The translations under genes were made by a program, and so were the position numbers. 64,000 bases of DNA from an uncultured Collinsella sp. (GTDB taxonomy: Bacteria; Actinomycetota; Coriobacteriia; Coriobacteriales; Coriobacteriaceae), in contig UQTU01000011.1 in NCBI GenBank assembly GCA_900544135.1, positions 1 through 64,000 of the forward strand, read 5' to 3'. Positions 18,683-27,724 of this stretch are shown in pieces. Every line of letters begins with the position of its first letter. The first letter of the stretch is position 1. The notes under the pieces are model-generated. The model had not been told where the DNA came from. It made no database searches and saw only the letters and a program-made list of their open reading frames with translations.

Positions 18683-21514
18683 CTACTCCCCCAGCAGGGC
18701 CTTCTCGGGCGTGATCGGCAGCGAGCGAACCTGATGGCCGGTGGCGTGCGCCACGGCCGAGGCAACGGCGGCGAGCGGCGTGTTGATGACGACCTCGCCG
18801 ATCGATTTGGCGCCAAACGGGCCCGTCGGCTCATAGCTCGGCTCAAAGGCCACGCGAATGCTGCCGATATCCAGGCGCGTGGGCAGCTTGTAGCTCATAA
18901 AGATGCCGGTGCGCAGACGGCCGCGGTCATCGTGCTCGACAATCTCGTAGAGCGCGTGACCAATACCCTGGGCAATGCCGCCCTCGGCCTGGACGCGCGC
19001 GAGTGCCTCGTTAATAACGGTGCCGCAGTCCACAGCCGCCGCGTAGTCCACCACGGTCACCTTGCCGGTGGCCTTGTCGACCTCGACCTCGGCAATGCCT
19101 GCCATAAACGGCGGAGGCGAAACGGGCAGGCAGGCGGAGGCATGCGAGGTGAGCGCGTCGCCGCCCGCGATGTTCTTGACGCACAGGTTGGCAAAGTCGC
19201 GCAGCGTGAGGTAGCGGTTCTGCTCGCGCGCGGCACGCTCGTCGGACAGACGCACGTACTGGCCATCAAAGACCACGTCGGCGGCATCCACGTCCCACAT
19301 CTGGGCGGCCTTGGCGCAGATCTTCTCACGCAGCTCGGTCGCGGCGTTCTTGGCGGCAAGTCCCGTCACGTACGTACCCGAGCTCGCGTACGAGCCGGCG
19401 TCGAACGGCGACACGTCGGTGTCCACGCCACGCACCACGATCAGCGAGCTCTCCACGCCCAGCTCCTCGGCGGCAATCTGCGCCAGGATTGTGTCGACAC
19501 CCATGCCGTTATCGGTAGCGCCGGTCGAAAGCGTAATAAAGCCGTCCTCTTCCAGGCGCATGTCGATGCCGGCGATATCCACGTTGGAGATGCCCGAGCC
19601 CTGCATGGTGAGCGCACAGCCCAGAGCGCGCACGCGGTCGCCCAGGTCAACAGCTAGCGGCTTGTCGCGCCAACCGATCATGTCCATCGCGCGCAGCAGG
19701 CAGCGGTCGAGCGCGCAGGCGTTGAGCTTCTCGTTGTAGTACTGCGGCATGACCTCGCCCTCGCGCACGATGTTCTTAAGGCGCAGGTCGGCAGGGTCCA
19801 TGTGCAGCATGTCGGCGAGCTCGTTGACGGCGCTCTCCACGGCAAACTGGCCCTGGGTGGCGCCGTAGCCGCGATACGCGCCGCCACGGTTGGTATTGGT
19901 GTAGACGGCGTCCCAGCTAAAGCGGCTCGCCTTCACGTGGTTGTAGATGGGCAGGCTCTTGTGGCCCGAAAGGCCGATCGTCGTGGTAGCGTGCTCGCCA
20001 TAAGCACCGGCGTTGGACAGCGTATGCAGGTCGATGGCCGTGATGGTGCCGTCGTTCATGGCGCCCAGCTTAACGGTCATCTGCATCTGGTGGCGCGAGT
20101 TGCCCGCAGTGATGGTCTCCTCGCGGGTGTAGCAGCAATAGCTCGGACGGCCGGTCTGCTGCGTCACGAACGCCACGAAGATCTCGCAGCAGCCCGTCTG
20201 CTTGGAGCCAAAGCCGCCACCGATGCGCGGCTTAATGACCTGCACCTGTGACTGCGGAATGTCGAGCGACTGCGCGACCATGCGGCGCACGTGGAAGGGC
20301 ACCTGCGTCGAGGTGGTCACCGAGATGCGGCCGAACGCATCGGTCGTCGCGAAGGCGCGGAAGGTCTCCATGGGCGCGGTCTGCGTGGCCTGGCTCGTGT
20401 AGGTGCGCTCAAAGACGATGTCGCTCTGGGCGAATGCCTCGTCGAGGTCGCCAAAATCGCTGGTACCGCTGCACACCAGGTTGCGAGCAACGTCGCCGCC
20501 CTGCGGGAACATAAAGGTCACGTCGCCCTCGGGGTGGACCACGATGTCGTTATCGAGCGCCTGGGTAAAGTCGAGCAGGGGCTCGAGCACCTCGTAGTCG
20601 ACCTTGATGAGCTTGAGCGCCTTGTCGGCGGCCTCCTCGGTCTCGGCGGCGACGATCGCCACCTCTTCGTTTTGGTAACGGACGAGGTTCTCGAGGATCA
20701 GGCGGTCGTAGGGACTCGGTTGCGGATAGCTCTGGCCGGCGATGGTAAAGCGGCGCTTGGGCACGTCCTCGTAGGTGTAGACGCCCACCACGCCGGGCAC
20801 CTTCAGGGCGCGCGATGTATCGATGGAGCGGATCTTGGCGCGCGCATACGGGCTGCGCTTGAGCTTGACAATCAGGGCGCCGGCGGGCACCAGGTCGCCC
20901 GTGTAGACGGGACGGCCCTCGAGCAGCGCCTTCGAATCCTTCTTGGGCTGCTTGTGGGTAATCTGCTTGTACGCGACACCGTCGGAGCTCGTGTCGTTGA
21001 CGGGCAGCTCGGGCATCTCAAAGCCCACCTGCACGCCGGACTCGTTGAGGAAGCGCACGATGGCGCGCAACTGGCTCTCGTAGCCGCTGCAGCGGCAGAG
21101 GTTACCGGCGAGCTGGCGCGAGAGCTCTTCGCGTGTGGCGACGAGGCTCGGGTCCTCCTTGGCGGCGCGGGCGAGCGCCAGCACGTTCATGATAAGACCG
21201 GGGGCGCAAAAACCGCACTGCTCGGCGCCTTCGGCAGCCATCGCACGGGCCAGTGCCTCGGACTCGGCCTTGAGGCCCTCGAGCGTGGTAATGGAGCGGC
21301 CCTCAACACGGGCGGCAGGAACCGAGCAGCTCAGCACCGGGTCGCCGTCGAGCCACACCGTGCACAGACCGCAGTTGGTGGTTTCGCAGGCGCAGCGCAC
21401 CGACGCGCAGCCCTGCTCACGCAAAAGCGAAAAGAGCATGGTGTCAGGAGCAATTTGAACCTTGACCTTGCGGCCGTTGAGCGTAAAGGAAAGATCGATG
21501 AGTTTGGCAGCCAT
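18683..21514 (-). CDS. Molybdenum hydroxylase, fused [2Fe-2S] and molybdopterin subunits (selenium-dependent type likely)
   Basis: The 943-residue protein joins two xanthine dehydrogenase-family modules. Residues 1-160 are the iron-sulfur part, with NCGLCTVWLDG and EQCGFCAPGLIM...NLCRCSGY for two [2Fe-2S] clusters. The rest is the molybdopterin-binding part, with GGGFGSKQ, AYRGYGATQ and the catalytic glutamate in GAKSIGEV. It starts on the stop codon of the FAD subunit gene (TAATG overlap). The fused layout, the SVRCACETTNCGLC motif and the nearby mobA, DUF3343 and sel genes match the selenium-dependent molybdenum hydroxylases. In those enzymes selenium is a loose cofactor and not a selenocysteine; no in-frame TGA is present. 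The substrate, perhaps a purine, is not shown. Confidence 0.85.
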   Translation of the reverse strand: MAAKLIDLSFTLNGRKVKVQIAPDTMLFSLLREQGCASVRCACETTNCGLCTVWLDGDPVLSCSVPAARVEGRSITTLEGLKAESEALARAMAAEGAEQCGFCAPGLIMNVLALARAAKEDPSLVATREELSRQLAGNLCRCSGYESQLRAIVRFLNESGVQVGFEMPELPVNDTSSDGVAYKQITHKQPKKDSKALLEGRPVYTGDLVPAGALIVKLKRSPYARAKIRSIDTSRALKVPGVVGVYTYEDVPKRRFTIAGQSYPQPSPYDRLILENLVRYQNEEVAIVAAETEEAADKALKLIKVDYEVLEPLLDFTQALDNDIVVHPEGDVTFMFPQGGDVARNLVCSGTSDFGDLDEAFAQSDIVFERTYTSQATQTAPMETFRAFATTDAFGRISVTTSTQVPFHVRRMVAQSLDIPQSQVQVIKPRIGGGFGSKQTGCCEIFVAFVTQQTGRPSYCCYTREETITAGNSRHQMQMTVKLGAMNDGTITAIDLHTLSNAGAYGEHATTTIGLSGHKSLPIYNHVKASRFSWDAVYTNTNRGGAYRGYGATQGQFAVESAVNELADMLHMDPADLRLKNIVREGEVMPQYYNEKLNACALDRCLLRAMDMIGWRDKPLAVDLGDRVRALGCALTMQGSGISNVDIAGIDMRLEEDGFITLSTGATDNGMGVDTILAQIAAEELGVESSLIVVRGVDTDVSPFDAGSYASSGTYVTGLAAKNAATELREKICAKAAQMWDVDAADVVFDGQYVRLSDERAAREQNRYLTLRDFANLCVKNIAGGDALTSHASACLPVSPPPFMAGIAEVEVDKATGKVTVVDYAAAVDCGTVINEALARVQAEGGIAQGIGHALYEIVEHDDRGRLRTGIFMSYKLPTRLDIGSIRVAFEPSYEPTGPFGAKSIGEVVINTPLAAVASAVAHATGHQVRSLPITPEKALLGE

Positions 21515-22428
21515 TAGCGCACCTCGTTAGAATCGACGCCGGGCACGCGGCGGCAGGAATACTCGTCCGTGGCAAACTTTGGCACTTGCACGGTCTCGAG
21601 CTCGCGGGCAAGCGCGGCCGAAAGCTCGATGCCGGCAGCGCGACGCACAGCATGAATCGCCAGCGGGGCCGAGATGCGACGGCGGTAGTCGGCCGAGCCC
21701 CACAGGTTGGTGCCATAGCTCAGCGCGCGTACGGACGCGGCCAGGGCGCGAAGCTCGTCCTCGGAAGGCTGCTCGGCGGTAAGGCCGCACGCCTCGCCCT
21801 GCAGCAGGGTCGCGCGCAGCGGGCGGGCACCCACAGTGACATGCCAGCTGTTGTTCCACCAGGCAGCGGTAACGTTCAGCGAGGGAAAGTCGGTCGCGGC
21901 CTTGCGCACGGCCTCGTAGCTCGCACGGTAATCGTGCTTGACGACCACGATGTGCTCGATCACGTCGCGCACGTAACCCATGTCAACAAACTCGGCGAGC
22001 GGCACGCGACCGGCGCCCGTCAGCTCAACATAGGAATCGAGCGCCAGGAAAGCCGAGAGCACGTCCGAGAAGCCAAAGCGGCCGTAGATGCTGCCGCCCA
22101 CCGTGGCGGTATTGCGCAGCTGCACGCCCACGATATCGTGGACGGCGAACTCAAAGACATTGTTGACAAGCGCGTTGAGCTCGACATGGCGCTCGAGCTG
22201 GCGCAGGGTGCACATGGCTCCGATGCGAAACTCGGTCTCGGTCTCCTCGATCTGATCGAGTCCGCAGGCCGAAAGGTCAATCGCCGTCGCCACGCGACGC
22301 GAGCCCAGGCGCATCCAGATGCCGCCGCCCACAATCTTGTTGTTGCGGTTCTTCTGTAAGAGCTCATAGGCTTCGGCCGCGCTTCCAACACGGACGTAGG
22401 TACCGAACTTGAGCACGTTCTCCCCCAT
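21514..22428 (-). CDS. FAD-binding subunit of the molybdenum hydroxylase
   Basis: This 304-residue protein is of the CO dehydrogenase flavoprotein/xanthine dehydrogenase FAD-subunit family. The FAD-contacting motif KIVGGGIWMRL is near residue 31, and the second, TVGGSIYGRFGFSDVL, near residue 112. The C-terminal CO_deh_flav_C-like domain is shortened. It is the first gene of a two-gene operon with the fused hydroxylase and passes electrons from the iron-sulfur clusters to FAD. The start lies in a G-rich stretch; a GTG four codons later (22416) is possible. Confidence 0.87.
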   Translation of the reverse strand: MGENVLKFGTYVRVGSAAEAYELLQKNRNNKIVGGGIWMRLGSRRVATAIDLSACGLDQIEETETEFRIGAMCTLRQLERHVELNALVNNVFEFAVHDIVGVQLRNTATVGGSIYGRFGFSDVLSAFLALDSYVELTGAGRVPLAEFVDMGYVRDVIEHIVVVKHDYRASYEAVRKAATDFPSLNVTAAWWNNSWHVTVGARPLRATLLQGEACGLTAEQPSEDELRALAASVRALSYGTNLWGSADYRRRISAPLAIHAVRRAAGIELSAALARELETVQVPKFATDEYSCRRVPGVDSNEVR

Positions 22429-22513
22429 CTCTTCACTTGTCCAGTACTTTTAAGTGTACCAAACGAAGGGCCGCGACCTTCCACAGCACAAAAACCTCCC
22501 TCCCATCCATAAC

Positions 22514-22576
22514 TTGCGGTGAAATACGGACTGTTTGTCGGGCTTAGGGCGCCCAACAGTCCGTATTTCACCGCAA
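22514..22576. repeat. Palindrome family A, copy 3
   Basis: TTGCGGTGAAATACGGACTG... at 22514-22535 is exactly inverted at 22555-22576. The outermost base differs from other copies (ACTTGCGG instead of AGTTGCGG). It lies between the gdhA terminator and the start of the FAD subunit gene. Confidence 0.88.
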
Positions 22577-22640
22577 CTTAAGGGGCGGCCGGCAGAGGGC
22601 CGAGACATAATGATCCGTTTTCCTCCGTCCCCAACGGATC

Positions 22641-22675
22641 AAAAAAGGCTCCCAGCCAAGATGACTGGGAGCCTT
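22641..22675 (-). terminator. gdhA terminator
   Basis: The stem AAGGCTCCCAG/CTGGGAGCCTT with a 9-nt loop is followed by six T on the minus strand. It lies 26 nt after the gdhA stop. Confidence 0.88.
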
Positions 22676-22700
22676 CTGCGATGCTATGTCGAGCGAAGAT

Positions 22701-24056
22701 TTAGCAGACGCCCTGGGCGAGCATAGCGTCGGCGACCTTCAGGAAGCCGGCGATGTTAGCGCCCATGACAAAGTTGCCCTCCTGGCCGTACTCCTTGGCG
22801 GTGTCGTCCACGTTGTGGAACATGCCGCGCATGAGCTGCTCGAGCTTGCCGTCGACCTCCTCGAAGGTCCAGGACAGGTGCTCAGCGTTCTGGCTCATCT
22901 CCAGGCCGGACACGAGCACGCCGCCGGCGTTGGCAGCCTTACCGGGCATAAAGGCAACGCCGTTCTCCTGGAAGTAAGTCGTGGCCTCGATGGTCGTGGG
23001 CATGTTCGCGCCCTCGCCGACCACCTTGCAGCCGTTGGCGACGAGCGCCTGGGCGTCCTCGAGCAGCAGCGTGTTCTCGCGAGCGCAGGGCAGCGCGATG
23101 TCGCAGGGCAGCTGCCAAACGCCACGGCCGTCGCCCTCGTGCCACACGGCGTTGGGCTTCTCGTCAACGTACATAGCGAGCGTAACGCCCTTGTCGTGGC
23201 CGGAGCGCTTCTTGTTGTAGACGTGCTCGAGCACGGTGTAGTCGATGCCGTCGGGATCCTCGACCCAGCCGTGAGTATCGGAGCAGGCCAGCACCTTGCC
23301 GCCGAGCTGGGAGACCTTCTGGACGGCGTAGATGGCGACGTTACCGGAGCCGTGAACGACGACGTTCTTGCCCTCGAAGGAGTCGCCGCGGCTCTTGAGG
23401 TACTCGTCCACAAAGTAGGCCAGGCCGTAGCCGGTGGCCTCGGTACGGGCAAGCGAGCCGCCAAAGGAGAGGCCCTTGCCGGTAAGGACGCCGGTCCACT
23501 CGTTGGTCAGGCGCTTGTACTGACCGAACAGGTAGGCAACCTCGCGGCCGCCAACGCCCAGGTCGCCGGCGGGAACGTCGGTGTTGGGGCCGATGTGGCG
23601 ATAGAGCTCGGTCATGAAGGACTGGCAGAAGTGCATGATCTCGTTGTTGGACTTGCCCTTGGGGTCAAAGTCGGAGCCGCCCTTGCCGCCGCCCATGGGA
23701 AGGGTGGTCAGGCTGTTCTTGAGGATCTGCTCCAGACCCAGGAACTTGAGCATACCCAGGGTGACCGTCGGGTTAAAGCGCAGGCCGCCCTTGTAGGGTC
23801 CAATGGCAGAGTTGAACTCGACACGGTAACCGCGGTTGACCTGAACCTTGCCCTGGTCGTCGACCCAGGGAACACGGAACATGACGATGCGCTCGGGCTC
23901 GACGAGGCGCTCCAGCAGGGCGGCCTCCTCGTACTCGGGGTGGGCGTCGAGCGCCGGCTGGATGGTGCCGAGGATCTCGGTCGCGGCCTGGATGAACTCA
24001 GGCTGCTCGGGATAGCGGGCCTTGAGCTCTTCGAGAACTTTCTGCGTGTAGCTCAT
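22701..24056 (-). CDS. gdhA: NADP-type glutamate dehydrogenase
   Basis: The 451-residue hexameric enzyme makes glutamate from 2-oxoglutarate and ammonia. Seen are the substrate lysines in PYKGGLRFNP and LPMGGGKGGSDFDPKGKS, the PAGDLGVGGREV loop and the nucleotide-binding motif VVHGSGNVAIYA. The short type (about 450 residues) and sequence match the NADP-dependent family. GGAGGA lies 4-5 nt before ATG 24056; an in-frame extension to 24269 has no ribosome site and is rejected. It is transcribed alone, with its own terminator. Confidence 0.96.
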   Translation of the reverse strand: MSYTQKVLEELKARYPEQPEFIQAATEILGTIQPALDAHPEYEEAALLERLVEPERIVMFRVPWVDDQGKVQVNRGYRVEFNSAIGPYKGGLRFNPTVTLGMLKFLGLEQILKNSLTTLPMGGGKGGSDFDPKGKSNNEIMHFCQSFMTELYRHIGPNTDVPAGDLGVGGREVAYLFGQYKRLTNEWTGVLTGKGLSFGGSLARTEATGYGLAYFVDEYLKSRGDSFEGKNVVVHGSGNVAIYAVQKVSQLGGKVLACSDTHGWVEDPDGIDYTVLEHVYNKKRSGHDKGVTLAMYVDEKPNAVWHEGDGRGVWQLPCDIALPCARENTLLLEDAQALVANGCKVVGEGANMPTTIEATTYFQENGVAFMPGKAANAGGVLVSGLEMSQNAEHLSWTFEEVDGKLEQLMRGMFHNVDDTAKEYGQEGNFVMGANIAGFLKVADAMLAQGVC

Positions 24057-24312
24057 GCTTCCTCCAATGATGGGAAACGAAAATGTTGGTCGCGGCACCC
24101 CATGCGCCGCGAGCTTTATCGTGTATGGATAATATCGCACTGTTGCGGCAAAGTTTCGCATAAGCCGACGAGCGGATGTTTCGTTTTGATTACGATGCAG
24201 GTAGAAGCGTTTTTGAGTGCCTGACATGCAAAACCCGTGTTTCAAACCTGTTTCGTCCACGTGTTCCAAACCACCACATTGGGGACAGGCACCTTTATGG
24301 TGGTGCTGACGG

Positions 24313-24708
24313 TTAGAGGACGAGCTGATGATAGTCGGCGGGGGTTATGCGGCCTTCGGTGGCAGCGCGGAAGGCGGCGAGTGCATCGCCCGAGAACGGC
24401 ATGGCCCAGCACAGCCCGCAGCCGGCGGTGATGGAGCCGGGCAGTGGCATGATGCGCCCGGGCACACCGGCGGCAAGGCACAGCTGCTCGCATTCCATCA
24501 CATCGAAGGTGCTATCGAACGAAACGATGATCTTGCGTTCATGGTCGAGAGCATCACCGGACGGGCCTTCGCGGTGTGCATCGCGATACGCAGCCGCCGC
24601 TGCCTCTTCCTCGGCCGTATGTCCGCAGCCGCCGCGGCCGCAGGTGCAAGGCTCGGACCCATCGCAAGTGCAAGGTTCTCCCGTGTCGGGACAAATATCG
24701 TGAGACAT
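24313..24708 (-). CDS. DUF3343 protein with cysteine-rich N-terminus
   Basis: The 131-residue protein has two parts. The first 30 residues are cysteine-rich (CPDTGEPCTCDGSEPCTC, then CGRGGCGH) and could bind metal. From about residue 58 comes a DUF3343 domain, with IVSFDSTFDVMECEQLC, GVPGRIMPLPGSI and AGCGLCWAMP. DUF3343 is common near selenium genes; a role in holding selenium or sulfur is a suggestion, not a demonstrated fact. It follows mobA by 15 nt. A second, shorter DUF3343 gene lies at 52391-52642, and both start with the same GGAGTTGCCATG. The cysteine-rich extension is absent from the second copy. Confidence 0.75.
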   Translation of the reverse strand: MSHDICPDTGEPCTCDGSEPCTCGRGGCGHTAEEEAAAAAYRDAHREGPSGDALDHERKIIVSFDSTFDVMECEQLCLAAGVPGRIMPLPGSITAGCGLCWAMPFSGDALAAFRAATEGRITPADYHQLVL

Positions 24709-24723
24709 GGCAACTCCAATCGT

Positions 24724-25356
24724 CTAGGCGAGCAACTCGGCCGCCGCAAACTCCTCGGGCGTATTGACGTTCTCGAAGCAGAGCGTCGAGCCGGCGACCG
24801 CGACAATCTGAGGCTCGTCCAAATACCCGGCGTTCACCCGGTCGATCAGGCAGCGGATTCGCTGACGGTCACCGGCGAGCAGCTCTTGGGCAACCGGCGC
24901 ACACGCGTCACGGCGCCAGACGGCGCAAAGCGGCTCAATCCCCCGCTCCTCGCGCGGCACGCACACGTCGAGCGCCTCGGCCTCGACACAGCCAGCAAGG
25001 GCACCGATTAGCTCCGAAGAGACAAACGGCATATCACAGGCGACGATAGCAACGAGAGGCAGCCGGGCCGCAGTCAGCGAACTCGCGATGCCGCGCATGG
25101 CGCCCGCCGGCCCCTCAAGGTCCGACACTATTCGCGGCACCAGGCCGCCAAACGCGCGCTCCTCAAGGTAGGCAAGCTCGCTGGGACGCGAAGTCGTAAC
25201 GACCAACTCGCCGGCAACTGGCGCCAGCCGACCCAGCACGCGTTCGATGAGCGGCTCGCCGCAAAACGCCATGCGCGCCTTATCGCAGCCCATGCGCGAG
25301 GACAGCCCACCCGCCTGGACGACACAAGAAAGATCGGCACGTCTTACGGTAGTCAT
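24724..25356 (-). CDS. mobA: Molybdenum cofactor guanylyltransferase
   Basis: The 210-residue enzyme adds GMP to molybdenum cofactor, making the bis-MGD form used by formate dehydrogenase and other DMSO-reductase-family enzymes. The nucleotide-binding motif VVQAGGLSSRMGCDKA is at the N-terminus, and IVACDMPFVS is the metal-binding aspartate region. The ATG at 25356 fits the alignment, with GGAGGTG about 11 nt upstream; the open frame runs on into the tRNA-Sec gene, which is not coding. Its neighbours (molybdenum hydroxylase, tRNA-Sec, selB) fit the FdhF pathway. The xanthine-dehydrogenase family more often uses the CMP form. Confidence 0.88.
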   Translation of the reverse strand: MTTVRRADLSCVVQAGGLSSRMGCDKARMAFCGEPLIERVLGRLAPVAGELVVTTSRPSELAYLEERAFGGLVPRIVSDLEGPAGAMRGIASSLTAARLPLVAIVACDMPFVSSELIGALAGCVEAEALDVCVPREERGIEPLCAVWRRDACAPVAQELLAGDRQRIRCLIDRVNAGYLDEPQIVAVAGSTLCFENVNTPEEFAAAELLA

Positions 25357-25510
25357 ACGGCAAAACACCTCCATCGGCATGCTCGAAACCCGGTGCACGA
25401 AGCTAAATACAGCCACCGAAATAGCAGCGCTACGAAAAGCTCGTGCAAAAACAAAACAGCGCCTTTGCGGCACGCAGCAAGACCGCGAGCACAAAAGCGC
25501 TGGTAGCGTA

Positions 25511-25606
25511 TGGCGGGAACGTATGTGAATCGAACACATCCAAGACGTTTTGCACGCCTCGCAACGGTTTTGAGGACCGCGGAGCCCACCGGAGCCCATC
25601 CGTTCC
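25511..25606 (-). tRNA. selC: Selenocysteine tRNA (anticodon TCA)
   Basis: The minus strand folds into a 96-nt tRNA with acceptor GGAACG/CGTTCC, a long variable arm, T-loop GTTCGATTC and an encoded CCA. The anticodon stem-loop CGGTCCTCAAAACCG gives TCA, which reads UGA. Length and shape are those of tRNA-Sec. It lies between selB and mobA, so all components for selenocysteine insertion are in this window. Confidence 0.96.
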
Positions 25607-25664
25607 CAAGTGCGGCGGTATTTTACCAAACCGAAACGGCTCCATCCCAAAAAGACGAACAAGA

Positions 25665-25731
25665 AGTTGCGGTGGAATAGTTCCTGTATTTGCTGCCAAA
25701 GCCTCCAAATAGGAACTATTTCACCGCAACT
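25665..25731. repeat. Palindrome family A, copy 4 (divergent core)
   Basis: The outer end AGTTGCGGTG is shared with the family, but the inner arm reads AATAGTTCCT, not AATACGGACTG. The right arm, AGGAACTATTTCACCGCAACT, has changed to match, with one G-A mismatch. It is between tRNA-Sec and the selB stop. Confidence 0.85.
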
Positions 25732-25756
25732 GAGGAGGCGGGAGCGAGTGACCGGC

Positions 25757-27724
25757 CTAGCGCAGGGACCTCAGGCCGCCGGCATCCTTGTCGAGCACCG
25801 TAAAGCGCACGGCATCCAGGTGCTCCAAGATGCTGATGGCACGTTTGCGCGACACACCCAGCGCCTCGCGCAGGGCGCTCGTGGTGGCAGCGCCCCCGGC
25901 AGCCTCGATAGCGGCGGCGACAAGCTCGCGCGCATGCGACTCCACGGTGGCGGACAAGGCAACGTCACGCTCGATCTTCACGATGGAACGGTTGAGCGAA
26001 AGCTCGCGCAGGGCACGCGTCATGGTGTCGCGATCGAGCTGCAACTGCTCGCCCACCTCGGGCAATATCGGCGCATCGAGGCCGGCTTCGTCCAGCAAGG
26101 CAACGATACGTTCGCAGGCCTCGCGCACCACACGCGCCGCGGCGGCAGCGGAGTGCGGGTCGAATACCTCGGCACCCTCGGCGGCACACACGCCACGCGA
26201 GCAGCCCTCGGAAATCAGGGCCGCGGCAACTGTATCGTCAGCGGTAGGCCAAGCAGCATGGGCAACGGCGCCGGGCGTAAAGCCCGTCTCCTTGGGGGCA
26301 GCCGCGTGCATGGCTGACAGGGTCGCCGCTAGCGCACCCATCGCGGCGTCGAGCACCACGGCGTCCGCCAAGTAGTCCGCATCACCCACAGCAAGCTTGC
26401 GAACAGAGCCCTGCGACACCAACCCGCGCAGTGCGGCATCGACCTCGCCGACACCAAGATCCAAAGCGTCGGCAACATCAACCGCCGTAACTGGCAGCAT
26501 CTGCAGCGCCAGCCAAGCGCCCACACCGCCCGCGGCATCGCCGGCCTCAAGCGCTGCAAGCAGCGTGCGCTCCCCCGCCGAAAGCTCGCGCGAGCGACGG
26601 CAGCGCGAAAGCAGCACACGCCCGCCGCCAATGAGCATAACGGGCGAATACGACAGCACCACGGCATGGTCTCCGGCACACAGCGGCAGCGGGTCCTCCA
26701 AGCGCACCTGCACGGTACGGGTCTCGCCCACCGCCATGGGGGCCTCGCCCTCCAAAAGCATGATACGGCCGACGACCTCGGCCGTGCCGGCCATCACATG
26801 CACACGCGCGCCCGACTCGAGCACGCGCGGCTTGGTGCCCTCGCGGCCCAGGTAGGTGAACGTCATCATAAAGCGCAACGTCTGGCCAAAGCGGTCCGCC
26901 ACGCCCAGCATCTCGCCACGGTCAAGCGCCGCGACACCGTCACCAACTAGGTTGAGCGCCACACGCTGACCAGGCAGCGCGCGCGGCGTATCGCCATGCA
27001 CCTGAATCCCGCGCACGCGACAGACCGTACGCGACGGCAAAGCCATCAGCTCGTCGCCCACCGCAACCGGCGCATCGTGCAGCGTTCCCGTTACGACAGT
27101 GCCGACGCCCTTAATCGTAAAGCAGCGGTCAATCGGCAGGCGCGGCGCGGCATCGGTGCGCTCGGCACGGGCACGACAAGCATCCCAGCAGGCACTTACC
27201 TGCTCGTCGAGCACCGCAAGCAGCCCGTCGATCCCCTCGCCCGTCTTAGACGACACGGGCACAATCGGCGCGCCCGCAAACACGGTACCCGACAAAAAGT
27301 CATCGACATCGAGCTCGGCAAGCTCGGTCATCTCGGCATCGGCCAGGTCACACATCGTCAGCGCCACCACCATATGCGTGACGCCCAGCAGCTCCAGCAC
27401 GTGCACGTGCTCGCGCGTCTGCGGCATTACACCCTCAACGGCAGAGACCACCAGCACGGCAACGTCGATGCCTGTTGCACCCTGCACCATGGCGCGCAGG
27501 TAATGCGCGTGGCCCGGCACGTCGACCAGGCCGACGATCTTGCCACTCGGCAGTGCCAGTTCGCCAAAGCCCAGCTCCACGGTCATACCGCGACGGCGCT
27601 CAACCTCCAGACGGTCGGGATTCTTGCCGGTCAGCGCCTCGATCAATGCCGACTTGCCGTGGTCAACGTGGCCCGCCGTGCCAACGATAACGGGACACTC
27701 CACCAGCGCCTGAACCTCACTCAT
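25757..27724 (-). CDS. selB: Selenocysteine-specific elongation factor SelB
   Basis: The 655-residue GTPase brings selenocysteyl-tRNA to UGA codons that have a SECIS hairpin. The G1 motif GTAGHVDHGKSAL is at residues 15-27, G3 is VDVPGHAHYL, and the G4-type region is TMCDLADAEM. EF-Tu-like domains 2 and 3 follow. The C-terminal third consists of winged helices that bind the SECIS RNA (ending SALREALGVSRKRAISILEH). It overlaps the selA stop by 4 nt, so the two are co-translated. Its two visible targets here are fdhF and selD. Confidence 0.95.
   Translation of the reverse strand: MSEVQALVECPVIVGTAGHVDHGKSALIEALTGKNPDRLEVERRRGMTVELGFGELALPSGKIVGLVDVPGHAHYLRAMVQGATGIDVAVLVVSAVEGVMPQTREHVHVLELLGVTHMVVALTMCDLADAEMTELAELDVDDFLSGTVFAGAPIVPVSSKTGEGIDGLLAVLDEQVSACWDACRARAERTDAAPRLPIDRCFTIKGVGTVVTGTLHDAPVAVGDELMALPSRTVCRVRGIQVHGDTPRALPGQRVALNLVGDGVAALDRGEMLGVADRFGQTLRFMMTFTYLGREGTKPRVLESGARVHVMAGTAEVVGRIMLLEGEAPMAVGETRTVQVRLEDPLPLCAGDHAVVLSYSPVMLIGGGRVLLSRCRRSRELSAGERTLLAALEAGDAAGGVGAWLALQMLPVTAVDVADALDLGVGEVDAALRGLVSQGSVRKLAVGDADYLADAVVLDAAMGALAATLSAMHAAAPKETGFTPGAVAHAAWPTADDTVAAALISEGCSRGVCAAEGAEVFDPHSAAAAARVVREACERIVALLDEAGLDAPILPEVGEQLQLDRDTMTRALRELSLNRSIVKIERDVALSATVESHARELVAAAIEAAGGAATTSALREALGVSRKRAISILEHLDAVRFTVLDKDAGGLRSLR

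Noticed and set aside
25357..25662. N-terminal extension of MobA
   Set aside because: The extension runs through tRNA-Sec; the MobA family starts at the nucleotide-binding motif just after 25356.
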